DNA of 64,000 nt from Prosapia bicincta. Taxonomy: Eukaryota; Arthropoda; Insecta; Hemiptera; Cercopidae. Positions within the stretch are counted from its first letter, which is position 1, and each line of letters starts with the position of its first letter. This document shows, piece by piece, positions 10,905 through 22,916 of this stretch. The translations under genes and the position numbers were made by a program. The notes under the pieces are model-generated. The model saw only the letters and a list, made by a program, of their open reading frames with translations. It was not told the origin of the DNA and ran no database searches. Where the stretch lies: the NCBI GenBank assembly GCA_036971475.1, contig JBAIZL010000005.1, positions 170,861,386 through 170,925,385 of the forward strand. The letters are read 5' to 3'.

Positions 10905-11392
10905 AACTAAGTGAAAATACAAATACAAGAATTATAATTGAATTTACAATTCAAATTCTTGTATAATTTAAAATACAATTTATAATTCTTGTATTTGTAT
11001 TTTGACTTAGTTATTTATTAATACACAAGAATACATATTGCGATATTTATATACATAAATATATGAAGTTAATATATTACTATTGTAAGTAATTTTATCC
11101 ACCATTAAGTGCAATGATTTGTGACCGAAAGGCGTGATTTGTGATCACTCAAGGTAAAATCATTGCACTTAATGGTGGATAAAATTACTTACAATAGGAA
11201 TATATTAACTTCATTAAGTCAGTGCAACGGAAAAACAATGGATAACGTAAAATATCAAGAATATATATATATATATATATCGCAATATGTATTCTTGTGT
11301 ATTAATAAAGAACTAAGTCAAAATACATATACAAGAATTATAATTGAATTCAATTATAATTCTTGTATTTGTATTTTGACTTAGTTCTTATG
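10900..11392. repeat. large nested palindrome
   Basis: The left arm (about 10900-11118) and right arm (about 11150-11392) are inverted copies. Near the centre, arms of about 55 bases (from GAAGTTAATATATTACT) flank a short loop containing repeat-D sequence (GTGACCGAAAGG). The outer parts, TACACAAGAATACATATTGC and its inverse CGCAATATGTATTCTTGTGT, also pair. The right outer piece (11308-11389) is itself an almost perfect palindrome of about 82 bases, with arms AAGAACTAAGTCAAAATAC. The right arm carries a short (TA)n at about 11260-11280 that the left arm lacks. Confidence 0.8.
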
Positions 11393-11847
11393 ACAAAAAC
11401 TTAAAAATTACTAAGTATCATGAGTATTACTGTTGTATCATGAGAAATACAACAGAAAATATAGCAGCCTAACTTCTTTTTAATCATTTAAAGGGTTAAC
11501 ACAGGAGTTAATGGAACCACTACTAACTAAGCACTTACTACAGGTTTACAGTTCCTTCTAAGCAAATGGTGAAGAGACTGATCCTAATTACTCAAAGGTT
11601 CTAAAGGACATGCTGCTGACCAGTAGCAAAACTGAAGAGAAGGTCATGTTGGCTTGAAGGCATTACAAATAAAACTGCTGTTCAATCAAAACTGAATAAA
11701 TCGTATAAGGGTTCTTTTGTGTCTCATCAGTATACAAGCAGAACTAGACCTTTTTTGAAAAGCTGTATACTCATTTTGTTAGAGTGTGGCAAAAATAACC
11801 ATGTAGGTTGCTAGTGTAAGTAGACTAGCAGGATACAGAATGACATA

Positions 11848-11850
11848 TCA

Positions 11851-11907
<57 letters not shown>
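11848..11907. repeat. (TA)n microsatellite
   Basis: Pure TA tract. The 450 bases to its left show no recognised feature. Confidence 0.95.
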
Positions 11908-11910
<3 letters not shown>

Positions 11911-13650
11911 CCGTATTTTTAACACTGAAATTATATTGCATTTTTTAAAATCTTACGATTTAAAATTAAGTTTTAGAACCATGATTTAAATTTGAAAAAT
12001 GAATGACAATTTTTGAGGCACATTAATTTTGTCAAATGATCAATAATAAAAAATCATTATAAAAATAGAAGTATAAAGGTTTTAATTTTTAAAATGAAGG
12101 TAATTAAATTTTTAAAACATTAACTTCAGTAAACCTACACAAAAGACAAGTTTAAATATTTTTTTTTTTTTTGATAAAAAGCAAAACATACTACATTGTC
12201 ACATTAAAATTTTAAATCAAATCAAAGATATTTTTAAGGTTGAATGAATCAAAAACAGAATTCATGCATGACTTGAATTTATCTAATATTGCATAATTTC
12301 ATTTCCATAATTTTTCACAAAGTTATAAATATGCCAGATACTTCTGTACAATAAGTTCTTACTTAAGAAACAAAGTTCTTTTGCACAATACTCCAATTGT
12401 GATCATCCTAGTATTTATTAAAAAAATTTAAATGCTATATTTATACTACGACTATTTCCCACCATACTTGCTACTTCTGTAGTTTCCATTTTCTCAACAG
12501 ATAGCGTTGCTATACAAACGGTATAGATTGTTTAGTTTATCTGTTTATCGTTGTTTTGTTATTTGTTGTGGAAACAATTTACTGTCAAAATGTAAATCCT
12601 GGAAGTTTAAACGTAATTTTTTTTTAAATGCTATTTTTAACCTAACTTTTCATTGGTTTCGGGGTAAGGACTCTCTACTTGATCAACGTATTAAATTTAT
12701 TAGAGACGCTATTAAATTCAAGGGTATAAATAGTTGTTAGGTTATAAGAGTCCTACCCAGTCAATTATGGTTTCAATTTTCAAGGTTCAAAATAAACAGG
12801 ATTAAGATATAGAGATCGTTAATTTTGTGTATAAAAATGTGATTTAGAATTTCATTTACAAAATTACATTTTTTGCCCAACATATATTAAGGCGTTAGTA
12901 ATACACAATCAGTTCTTTGTAAATTACTATTTTTTTTATTTTGTCAATAATTTTGAAGTACCAACTGCTATGTAATTGTAATCCGGAGCTCATTACGAAT
13001 TGTAAAGTATTTATTTTACGAATACGTATAATAACGAATTATACATTATTTTGTAAGTAGTTATGAAATTATGATTGTTTTATTGTATGATTATGATAAA
13101 ACTTATAAGTAAGACAATAAATATAGTTTTATCAAATTTGTAGTATATCCCTATATGCCAATAAATTATTACAAAATAGATGGTTCATCAAATTCATAAT
13201 ATGGTAATTATGAGAATTTGGGACTATCTGAAATTAAAATTGAAAATTGTGCAAAACCACAAAATAGGATGATTACACTAGAACTTCTTTTAAATTTTAC
13301 ACGGAAAGTTATTTTTTATCAAATTTAATTTGGGTAAAAAATTCAGTGCAGAATACCAAGTTGTGCATCGTCTGCAGAGTGATCCAAATGTTTTGTGAAG
13401 TCACCCTAACTCTGTACATATATACTTACTTTATAAGTGTGTAGAACATTAATAGTTCATCAATAAATAATACAGTTTGTTGTTTAACGCCTAAAACATA
13501 CTTATAAGGTTCTGTTATAGTTTTATTTATTACTGTTTAGATTTCTTAACACAAAAATCTGCACTTGTAAATTATTTGTTTAATACAAGGTTTAATCAAG
13601 TTAGATTTTTAATGTCACAATCGTTACAAACATCTATAATATCTAACTAT
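11908..13650. other. AT-rich sequence without recognised features
   Basis: A 77-codon open frame at 12507-12740 has no start context or family resemblance I can name. I saw no RNA gene or known repeat in the rest. Confidence 0.4.
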
Positions 13651-13654
13651 ATTC

Positions 13655-13789
13655 CTACTACTATTGGTATCACTTGGGAAAGAACCACTACTTACTGATA
13701 TTTTTCAGCAGTATTTCAGCACTAGATCAGTATCTGTTGAAAAATATCAGTAAGTAGTGGTTTTTTGCCAAGTGATACCAATAGTAGTA
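13655..13789. repeat. hairpin element, family E
   Basis: Arms of about 54 bases (13655-13709 and 13733-13789) are inverted copies containing ATTGGTATCACTTGGGAAAG and CCACTACTTACTGATATTTT. On the minus strand the loop reads CTGATCTAGTGC. A related hairpin lies at 18190-18296, with the same CCACTACTTAC arms and a loop (minus strand) reading CTGATCTAGCGCGAAACG. Confidence 0.7.
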
Positions 13790-13879
13790 ATGTGAAAAAC
13801 CTCAAGATGTATAACAAAACTGCAAGTTTCTTTTTACATTCTAGGTATAAATTTCAATGAGAAATAGAATTATTAACTA

Positions 13880-14265
13880 AAAACTCTTGTAAAATGTTAC
13901 ACTTGCTTATAGTATCATTTACTTTTATAATTGTTGAGGATGGCTATTTTGGGAGATGTGTCCCATTGTCAACTTTGGCCGTAACCGACCTCAAGGTTTT
14001 TGTAGATTAAGGGGGGGTAGGGATGTATGTGTATTTTGGTGAATATTTAGAGTTTATGATGTCAATTAGGAGTAACTCATATACACTTTTCGACTATATA
14101 TCTTCTAATACTTACCAAAATACTTACAACCCCACCCCCACCCTTACCTATAAAAACCTTGAGGTCAGGTTGACAATGGGACACATCTCCCGAAATGGCC
14201 GTCCACAAAATTGTAAAGGTAAGTGCTACTATAGGCAAGTGTAACATTTTTACAAGTGCTTTTAC
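13880..14265. mobile_element. internally deleted PLE-A copy, both ends
   Basis: Two PLE-A ends face each other. Left: CTTGCTTATAG, then the core on the minus strand (GTTGAGGATGGC to CATTGTCAAC at about 13933-13972). Right: the core on the plus strand (TTGACAA at 14170-14176, GAAATGGCCGTC at 14192-14203), then CTACTATAGGCAAGTG. The middle is a G-rich/C-rich inverted stretch with no coding sequence. It abuts a longer PLE-A copy on its right. Confidence 0.7.
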
Positions 14266-15520
14266 TAAACACTTTTAAATGTTTTAAACTTGCCTATAGT
14301 AGCACTTACAGTACTTTGTTTGTTGAGGACGGCTGTTTCGGAAGATGTGTCCCATTGTCAACTCGGACCGTAACTGATCTCAAGGTTTACGTAGGTTAGG
14401 GTGGGGGTGGGATATTTTGGTGGTGTGGGTGTATTTTGTGTGTATTAGGAGTTATGATGTCAAAAAGTGTGTGTGAGTTGTAATATAATTGTGTATTGAG
14501 TATGTGTGTAGGGTGTAGTTTGAAGTGCCTGTATATTTCGTATTGTTCGGTTGTGTAGCGTTGGTTATTTCTGTGTTGTTTATGAAGAATTTGTAGGTTA
14601 GATGTTATGTCTATGTAGTCATGTTTTGTGGAGTTGAGATGATCGGCGAAGTTTGATTGGTAGTTATTGTTTTTTAGTGCTTTTATATGTTCTTGGTAAT
14701 GTGTGTAGAAGGACCTCCCTGTCTGACCTATGTAAAAACTGGGGCACGAACTGCAAGTTAGTTTGTAAACTCCAGTGGTGTTGTAAATGTCGTGGATTTT
14801 GTTGTTGGGTTTAAATTGTTTATAGAGTGTTGTGTTTAGAGTAGGCTATTTTGTAGTTGTATTTTCATAGTGTGTTGGTTAGATTGTGGGTTTTGGATGA
14901 TCTGTATGGTATTGATAAGTATTTTATGGGATTGTCATCTTGTGTGTTTGTATTTGGGTTATTAGGTTTATTTTTTAGGCGGTTGTATAATTTTTCAATC
15001 ATGATTGGGTTGTATCCGTTAGTTTGTGCTATATATTTTATGGTGTTTAATTCCTGGTAGTGTTCTTCTTTGTCTTACGGTGTTTTAAGCAGGCGATATA
15101 TCATGGTGTTGTAAGCAGCTAGATTATGTTAGTGTGGGTGGTTTGAGGAGCTGTGAATGATCATATTGGTACTAGTGGGTTTTCGGTATATGTTGAATTT
15201 ATGTGTTTGTTTGTCTGTTTGTTTAATTGTAAGGTCTAGGAAGTTGAGAGAGTTTTGTTGTTCTGTTTCGATGGTGTATGTTAGTTTTGAGTGTATGGAA
15301 CCCAAACTATGTTAACCTACGTAAACCTTGAAATCAGTTACCGTCTGAGTTGACAATGGGACCCATCACCCGAAACGGCCGTCCTCAACAAACAAAGTAA
15401 GTGCTACTATAGGCAAGTTTAAAACATTTAAAAGTGTTTATTGATTACTAGTAGCTCACGTTGAGATTGAATCAACAAGTGTTTTTAGTTAAAAACTAGT
15501 AGCTCACATGTAGATGGAAT
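14266..15520 (-). mobile_element. 5'-truncated PLE-A copy with inverted end at both sides
   Basis: The left end (14266-14395) carries the arm ACTAAACACTTTTAAATG and the core on the minus strand. The right end (about 15305-15440) carries the core on the plus strand (15350-15383) and the inverse arm. Between them is the 3' part of the PLE ORF on the minus strand (RT C-terminal linker and GIY-YIG endonuclease). At about 15440-15520 the outer sequences (GAGCTCACGT-like, ending in GGAATCAAC) appear twice, suggesting a further solo end. Confidence 0.75.
14600..15300 (-). pseudogene. PLE RT C-terminus and GIY-YIG endonuclease (family A)
   Basis: On the minus strand the stretch opposite about 14700-14790 reads GVYKLTCSSCPSFYIGQTGR followed by SFYT. 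This is a GIY-YIG nuclease core (GVY...YIG) with its conserved Arg, and the Cys pair of the PLE type is present. Upstream (higher coordinates) lie homologues of the linker seen in the 36-38 kb copies (for example the counterpart of AAYNTMIYRLLKTP opposite 15060-15120). Frame breaks upstream, including a TAA opposite about 14834, rule out function. The RT catalytic core is missing. Confidence 0.7.
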
Positions 15521-16060
15521 CAACTAATAGAATTATCAACAATTTTACTTTCTATTTCTGTTATGTAGAATTTTTTCATCATCATTTCAATCAGTCTATG
15601 TAATTCATGTTATAAAGAAATAAGGTAAACATATTGATTGAATTAACGTTTTACTTTTAAATAGTAACATATTGCTTTACAAAAAGAGGTTTATTCTAAT
15701 TATGTTTTATTGCCTATTCCATAAAATTCAATACCGTGTTTAGTGATGTATTAAATTGTTTTAAAGACAAGGATTGGTTAAATAGTAAGTCAGAGAAGGA
15801 TGAAGTATATGAAATTATACGATACAAATAAGAAGAAAAAGGTTAATTATTCAAATTTAAAACATTGCCTGTGAGGATTATTTTTATTGAAGATTAGTAC
15901 AGAAAAGACAAAGAATGGGTAACAAAAAAGTAAGGAAATGAAATATATAACTAAAACTGATCATTTGAACAAGCAATGAATTTTATGAGGTTTATTGTAA
16001 TGATAAATTTTCTAATAACTATAGAAAATTTTTTTTCTCAAACAATAATTAGGTTATTAC
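15521..16060. other. AT-rich sequence without recognised features
   Basis: No exon or repeat recognised between two PLE-A fragments. Confidence 0.4.
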
Positions 16061-16064
16061 TCGT

Positions 16065-16215
16065 AGTTGATTCCATCTTCATGTGAGCTACTAGTTTTTA
16101 CCTAAAAACACTTGAGAAATTTTACACTTAGCTATAGCAGCACTTACTTTTGTAATTGTTGAGGATAGCCGTTTCGGGAGATGTGCCCCCATTGTCAACT
16201 CAGACCGTAACTCCA
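16065..16215 (-). mobile_element. PLE-A solo terminus
   Basis: Begins with the outer-end sequence GTTGATTCCATCTTCATGTG. It continues through ACACTTGAGAAATTTTACAC to the core on the minus strand (GTTGAGGATAGCC to CATTGTCAACT, about 16158-16200) and stops at CAGACCGTAACT. No coding part. Confidence 0.7.
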
Positions 16216-17055
16216 TGTATAAAAAAGAACTAATTTTTACAATTCAGTACTAAAATTTATTAAATAATTTCATTCTTATCTTTTAAAATTTATACAAGTA
16301 ATTGTTGAAGTAGAATGATTGAAAATAAACTGAATACATGTTTTCAACAGCACTTCTTAATTTAGTTTTGTGCAGGAATAAAATTTATGATATGGTGGAT
16401 AATACTGTATTTTTAAGCAAAGTATATAGCAATGAAAATACTATAATAAAAAACCAAATTTTTCTTATTTAAAATATGAACTTGACTTGAAGGATTTTTA
16501 TTAAAAAAGTCTGTTATTTTTTACTGCAATTTTTTTGTAGTTTTGTTTATTTAGATGAATTGTTTAACAGAATTAAAGTTTTAAAAAGTAGTAACCAGAT
16601 TATTATGTAGAATATAGCTGTTCACTCGTAAGCTGGCGAGTGATCGATTGATAGAAAACAAAAAGCTAGCCCTATTCAAAAACATTGGTTTATGTAGTCC
16701 GATATTGCATTAAAGGTCATCGCTAAGAAATTGCAGGCGTGTTTGCATAGAAAACTGATATAAGTAAATTTGTTCAAAACTTCATTTAAATGATCTGGTT
16801 AATGTGACAAATTAAATAAAATATTTATAGCAGCCTTTCGGCCTTGTCAAGTCTACATTATTGTAATATAAATACTGTACCTCATATTATAATCTCTGTG
16901 GAACTGTCTTTTGCTTCCTCTCCTGCCTGTGCTCGCCCTTCGAGGTCACGCACCAGCTTACATATGACCAGCTATAGTTAGGTACAAGTAAACAGTACCT
17001 AAACTTATTTCTGCAAGACTGTCTTTTTAGAAGTTTGTTCATGTCCACTTTCATT
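16216..17055. other. AT-rich sequence without recognised genes
   Basis: On the minus strand near 16830-16860 the string TTGACAAGGCCGAAAGGC shares the TTGACAA box of the PLE ends, but the downstream GAAAC part is missing. Otherwise nothing recognised. Confidence 0.4.
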
Positions 17056-17059
17056 ACTA

Positions 17060-17985
17060 TCAGAATTGGAAAGTGTTAAGATAGAAGTTGAGGCCCTTCG
17101 CTTTACATTTTTCACAATTTTGTTATCACTCGGTCTATATCTCATCAGCAAAACATTATCCACATTAACAGAGTCATCAAATGTTCCAAAATTTGCACAA
17201 CTCTTTGATGCAAAAACAACAGCATTCCAGAATGCTGTTACAAATCAGTCCTTTCATTTCCCCCTCACACATTCTTCAATTTCAGGTTCTTATCTGCTTA
17301 ATTTGAAAATTGTTGATTTTTTTCCGTAATAAGTGCATTGCTAGTCAAACAACGCATCTTCATTTTATGGTCTTTTAAAATTGTAGATGGTGCAATTCCA
17401 AAATTTTTATTTGCATCTTTTTTCTTCCTACCCAAATCAACACTATTATATCAAGTTTGTCTTTGATTGTAAACTGATGTCTTTTAACACTTTGTCCAAT
17501 ATAAACTGATTTACTAAAATACAGTAAACTCTAAGCACTTTAAAATACTGCACCACGTACAGTATACTGTTTTGTACTGTAATACAGGGCACGGCACAAT
17601 ACTGTACTAACACATCCGAATGTCACAATGGCTTAAAAGAACATTAACATTTAGCCCTTGGCTGAAAAACTTTGACGACTCTACATTTTGAGAATGCATT
17701 TTTAGCGATCTAGTGTAGCATTGCAGCATTCTACACAGTGATAGATTGTGAGTCATTTATGTTTCCTTTCTATATGGCAATAAAACATAACTCTTTAGAA
17801 ATAGTAAATATATTTTTAAAGTGCAAAAATATTTTATCTTGAAATTTACATGGTATTGTTTCATTAAAACCGGATTTTTTACATATGTATTCATATGGCG
17901 AGCCAAACAAAACATGATGGAAAATTTGTCATACTGAAAATTTTGTTATATTGTTATTTGTTATAACGGGATTTGACTTGTATTA
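17060..17985 (-). pseudogene. pogo/jerky-type transposon remnant
   Basis: The minus strand from about 17985 begins CAAGTCAAATCCCGTTATAAC, which resembles a pogo/Tigger terminal repeat. Opposite 17330-17480 it encodes a Psq-like helix-turn-helix fragment (KDANKNFGIAPSTILKDHK), then LTSNALITEKNQQFSN. Opposite 17060-17230 it reads NAVVFASKSCANFGTFDDSV, then an acidic/basic tail. No DDE domain is seen between these pieces and I could not find the opposite terminal repeat. The plus-strand ORF here (17066-17329) is antisense to this remnant. Confidence 0.45.
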
Positions 17986-18074
17986 TTAAATTATGTATTG
18001 AAACATTGATGAAGGCTATTGTTTAGTGGCTTAATTAGTTTTAGTAAAGTTGCTTGTTGAGATCATCTTGAATT

Positions 18075-18480
18075 CACTAATTAAATTATAAGTAATTATT
18101 TCATAACCAAGTGAATACTTTTGAACTTACTTGCTGACATGATTCGAAAAGCTCTTGCAGTTTTTGTGTTTACTGAAATTACACTTGTACCACTACTTAC
18201 GGATTTATTCAGCAGACACGTTTCGCGCTAGATCAGTGCATTAATCAATGTTCTGATTAATATGCTGACCTAGTTAATCAGTAAGTAGTGGTTTTTTTGC
18301 AAAGATAATACAAACCATTGTAATTTTGAAAAAATCATTTCGTTGACGAAGCAAAGCCGCTACACCACGAGTAACAGATCAGCTTCGTCAATGAAATGAT
18401 TGTTTTTAAACACATCAGGAAATAAGTTCAAAAGTATTCACTCAGTTACGTAATAATTACTTGTAATATAATTTTAGTAA
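18075..18480. mobile_element. composite foldback: PLE-B-like ends around nested hairpins
   Basis: Outer arms (about 18075-18130 and 18423-18480) contain AAGTGAATACTTTTGAACTT and its inverse, and resemble the PLE-B ends at 46.2 and 47.6 kb. Next to the left arm, GACATGATTCG is the decayed counterpart of GACGCGTTTC in PLE-B. Inside lies a family-E hairpin (18190-18296, arms CCACTACTTAC). A second hairpin follows (18332-18352 with 18382-18401, arms CATTTCGTTGACGAAGC). No coding sequence. Confidence 0.65.
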
Positions 18481-19500
18481 TATTTCATTTATATTTTAAT
18501 CACAATTAATAACAAGCATGTTTTTTTTTTATAGGAAATGTATTTGTAAGTGAAAGATTTTTCTGCAACGTTAAGTAAACATATGCTAAAAAGGAGTTAC
18601 TTTTCAATGAAACATTGATGCCAGAACTAAAGGTTTGTTAATTGAAATAAATGGTAGTATTTAATATTGATGGATAATAACATTGTAAGCATATTCAGAT
18701 TTAATTCTTTGTTACTATCAAGGTACCCATTTTGTATATAGCATTTAATGTTATGGGAAACACATTTGCTAAGTAAGCTAGTAGTTTTAGTGAAGTACTT
18801 AATTCATAATTATAGGGAAATAATTCAAAATTTCATATTAAATCAGTGAAAAATCTATTAATGTGGTTATTTGAAAGAGATTCACATTTAGTAAATATAA
18901 TATCTGTTTATTTAAAAAGTGATTATTTATGTACACATTTCATCAACTCTTGTCACTCTATCCATGATGTGTTTTAACATCACCTTCAACAAGTGTGTTC
19001 ATCTGTTTTTAAATCCTTCTGCCTTGTATTTGCTTCAACAAAATGATGTGATCATAGACTCATGGATTTTATTTCACCATTTTTGTATTTACAAAAGCAA
19101 CTTGCTTTTCAAAAAACCTAATTTTAGTCTATGAAACATTGGTCTAAGGACAGCATGTTTATGTTGGAATGAGTGTTTGAGTTGTTGTTGATATGTCTGT
19201 CATGTTATATTAAAAGTGAAATCGTATATGTTACAAAATACACCACTTTTACACTCTGCCTCCAAGGTCAGTGTGATTTGCGTCTTACACGTTATAGTAG
19301 TCAACAAAAACTGGAGAACAGACATGTTTTTTATATTTTAGACAACCAGAAAATGTCAGCATTTTGCTACACTTCAAATTACTATCCTATATAAATAAAT
19401 ATCCTACCTATGATTTTTGAAATAGCAATTATCTAATCTTTATAATATCATCTACAACCATGTTAGCAAGTCATTTGGTTTCAGTTTTATTGAACGATCG
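18481..19500. other. AT-rich sequence without recognised features
   Basis: Two open frames of about 70 codons (18919-19134 and 19173-19394) show no start context or family resemblance. Confidence 0.4.
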
Positions 19501-19525
19501 ACTTTAAGGACATTGACTGTCTATT

Positions 19526-19984
19526 TTGTTCAAATTAACTAAATGTCCGTTTCAAAAAGTTCCGACATTGAAAATAAAATACTTAACCTGTCCAGAAATT
19601 AAAGAGCATTTCTTACACCATGCTAATCTCTCACCACCACAACTTAATGCATTGCACCTAGATCATACCCCTCAGTGTGAGCAGAGTTCATTATTATGTG
19701 GTTACTCCTGTCTGTTCTACGTACATTCAAAAATGGCGGTGATAGTAGAAGACTCTGCCAATGTTAAGTGCATAGTGTCATTTGACTTTTCAATGCACAA
19801 AATATTTGGCCTATCGATATTTATAAGCAAAGCACCAATGTATGAAATTGTATCACTCAAACTTCCCTCTAGAGCAAAAATAAAAGAAAAGAAAACCAAA
19901 TTGAAACCCAGAAAAGTTAGGGCAGTGTTTTCTTATAATCAATATGATTTAACGCAGCTGAGGTCGCTTAAAAATAAAACGTGA
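19526..19984 (+). other. unassigned 152-codon ORF
   Basis: The longest open frame in this part of the window (TTG-initiated as read; first ATG inside at 19732, MAVIVEDSANVKCIVSFDFS). The C-terminus is lysine-rich (KIKEKKTKLKPRKVRAVFSY). The region is somewhat less AT-rich than its surroundings. I cannot link it to a family, and no flanking splice signals stand out. It may be a relic of a transposon ORF. Confidence 0.2.
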
Positions 19985-20449
19985 GGAGTCCCACACGGTG
20001 GATTCAACCAGGTCATTTTATTAATCCAAAAAAAATACTGAACAATATTTTATTCTAAAAATACAAGTATCATAATTAAGTTCTATTGGTTTTAATTGTG
20101 GCAATATAATGTACTAAATAATTTTAAAAAATATTTTAAGTTTTAACAAATTTATTGTTTGAAATAAATACAAGACTTTAGATAAATTGTCATAACATAC
20201 GGACTCTTGTACAAAAACCAATTTATAATAATATGTTCTGAAAGAAAACTAATTTCTGAATAAGAAAATGTACTGGATGTTTACGATAACTGTAATATAA
20301 AACAACCACTTTTGAATCAAAATGTGTTGAATGTTTAAGTAAATTTATCATAATATTACAATTATAGTGATGAAATGCAACTGTAAAAATGTATGATTTT
20401 AAACAAAAAGTTACATACAATATGTCTAAGCACCTGAGGGTTATAGCAA

Positions 20450-21612
20450 TGAAATTCCTTACAGTTCCTCATCCGATTGATGCCCTAGGTTGGCGCAGCC
20501 TTGACAAGAAGGTACAATGTGTTCCCTGCAGATGAATCTACAACAGCTGTTGAACCGAGTTTTTAATTTCCTGTTTTGTCTCTAGTTGTATAGACAGTAT
20601 CGTTCTTCACGTGCATCTTCTTCAATATTTCGCCCCTGTGGCTGTAAACCCAGCATCTCTTCAATGTTTCTTTTCAAATGACGTGAAAGTTCGTCCCATC
20701 CGTGGCGTTGAAGTATTTAACCACGGCATAGCTCAGTAGCCAGATGTTTGAGATAGCATCGCCGGACTATATTGAAGTCCCCTTTATCATGTTTGTACAC
20801 AATGAAAGAGTTCACTCCAATGGTATTAAGTAGGCCAAAAACACTGTCAGGGGGCCATCGATTGCTGCATCGTGCAGCTGAATATCCGGCCTTCTACTCA
20901 TCAACAACGTCTAGTTTCCCTTTTGTTGAATTGTAAAATGTTAGGATGTAAGGTTTATTTTTATCTCCAGATTCAGGATCAATTTCATCATTATTATGCA
21001 TGGTAGAGATGAGAATAACTACTTTATTATTTTTTTTTTTTGGCAGTAAGACAGTAATGTTTGATTTCCTCTAAACCCAGAAATGCTTGAGGTTACAGGT
21101 TGATTTTTTGTACAGATGAATTCTTCTTCGTCTCCTGACTACTCTGATTTCTCTTGAACTTCAACATGATTTTGTCGTTCATCATCTGAATTTGGTTCTT
21201 CAACGGGTTCAACAGTAGGAACGTCACAAGAAAGTTGTCTTCTAACACTACCAGGATTTTCAATCCTTTCTTCCTCACGCCTTTCTTCCCTTTCCACGAT
21301 ATCTAACAGTTGAACAAGTTTTCCTTCCTTTGCTCGATTCATATTGCGTAGTAACACAATAAATAACATACACAACACACTAATTTAGTACATGCAAGGG
21401 GTAGCGCACGGTGGTTTCCACACTGACTTTTCTCTAGATTGCTTCACTAAGACACACGTAGGTGATATCGAAAATACAAACAGAGCATTCAACTGCAGAC
21501 GAGTCTATATGAAGGTACTGAGGGGGTGGAAGCTTGCAAAAATCGGCAGATCGAGTTATTAAGAAAATAGTGAAGGCCCGGTGGAAAAGACCATGATGCG
21601 ACCCCTGCCGGG
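20450..21612 (-). pseudogene. piggyBac transposase, internally deleted
   Basis: The right end (the 5' end of this minus-strand element) is CCCGGCAGGGGTCGCATC next to TTAA (21613-21616), the piggyBac target. An acidic N-terminus follows (MNRAKEGKLVQLLDIVERE, then PVEEPNSDDERQNHVEV), opposite 21140-21345. Opposite 20450-21010 comes the C-terminal catalytic part: NKPYILTFYNSTKGKLDVVD, then AARCSNRWPPDSVFGLLNT and a Cys-rich tail with a C-x2-C pair (IVPSCQGCANLGHQSDE). About 300 codons between the two parts are missing, and several in-frame stops break the C-terminal part. I did not find the opposite end. Confidence 0.75.
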
Positions 21613-21616
21613 TTAA

Positions 21617-22910
21617 TTAACTCCATGTGGAGATAATGCCAAGAGAAGAAATAACAAACTCAATAGGTTACATTAAATCTCTACAGTGAAATTTTTACTT
21701 GTATTTGAAATTGAAGGAATTTTTAGTTAAAACAGTTCAACAGTGATATAGAACTCAAAGAAGTAGTGTCATCATGGCTTCAAATGTACTTGGCTAAGAA
21801 GTAATACATCGACTTTAAAAAAACTGGTTACGCACTACAAGTGCCTTGTCACCTATACTGATTATATCTAAAAATAGATTCAGGTACTGAAATGCTGAAA
21901 ATAAAGTTTTGTATTGATATCTTTTGTTTTATTAAGTTATAGAAAAATGTTTCTTACTTTATGGACTACCCATGCATATCAATTTTGATCTGAAATTACA
22001 AATTCTAAGGCAGTTGGAAATGGGAGAGCATCAAGTTGACATATGCAACTCATTAAATTTGGGACCTTCTATCATCAACAATACAAAAAAAAAACTGAAA
22101 AGATTAAAGTATATGTGAGGTCTACAAAACTTTGATGGTTACCAAAGTTACCCATTCCAGATAATAAATATTTAGTAATAAAATATTTTAGCCCAATTAC
22201 AAAAAAGACGAAAGACAAAAATTTAAAAACCTGTTACAGTACTACACAGCATGTACCTATCAAACATATTTTATCACCAATGTGTTGACATAATTGTTTG
22301 ACCCTATGACATCATAATCGTTTATTTGATGCTGAATGGCTATGGAATGCATCTCTGGGCTAAACGGGATATTACTGTATACTTAATCATATTGATACAG
22401 TGTGTATAAATGGCTTTTAATAGTTCAAAATCATGATCTATAATTTAGTTGTTGATCAAATACTATCAAAACTCCTAAATAATATGTGGATCTCTATTGA
22501 AGTTATATCGTTACAAAGAAATGACTTTTGATTAGAATTTTGTGTGTGTGTTCTAATTCCTCGCTTTTAGGCCTTCATACACATGTGATGATTGGATGGT
22601 TAAATGTATTACTAGTGGTTAAAGTTTCTGATTTATTTTATGATAATTTTATCTATAGGGGCATTATATTCCATTTTGTTTCATCCTTGGCTTAAAAATC
22701 ATCCTGAGCAAATATTGATGGTGTACGAATTGTTTTTTTCATCTTCTTATTTCCTTCGTTTTCCCACTTTTCAGCCTCATTTGAGGTTTCCATTGTTGTT
22801 TTATCGCTGCTTTTATTAACCAAAAATACTTTTTGAAAAACTTAAAATCACTTACATTTTACAAATATCAACTTACAAAACCCATATTTTTATTTAATGT
22901 CTGTTAATAA
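21617..22910. other. AT-rich sequence without recognised features
   Basis: No exon, repeat family or RNA gene recognised. Confidence 0.4.
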
Positions 22911-22916
22911 CTATTG

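Noticed and set aside
12507..12740. 77-codon ORF
   Set aside because: No splice context, no family resemblance and ordinary AT-rich composition.
16830..16860. TTGACAAGGCCGAAAGGC (minus strand) as another hammerhead-like core
   Set aside because: The box and a GAAA-capped hairpin are there, but the GAAAC-palindrome-TC part after the hairpin is absent.
17066..17329. Plus-strand ORF of 87 codons
   Set aside because: The minus strand of the same bases fits a pogo/jerky transposase remnant better.
18919..19394. Two ORFs of about 70 codons as possible genes
   Set aside because: T-rich hydrophobic frames typical of chance in AT-rich DNA; no start context or motif.
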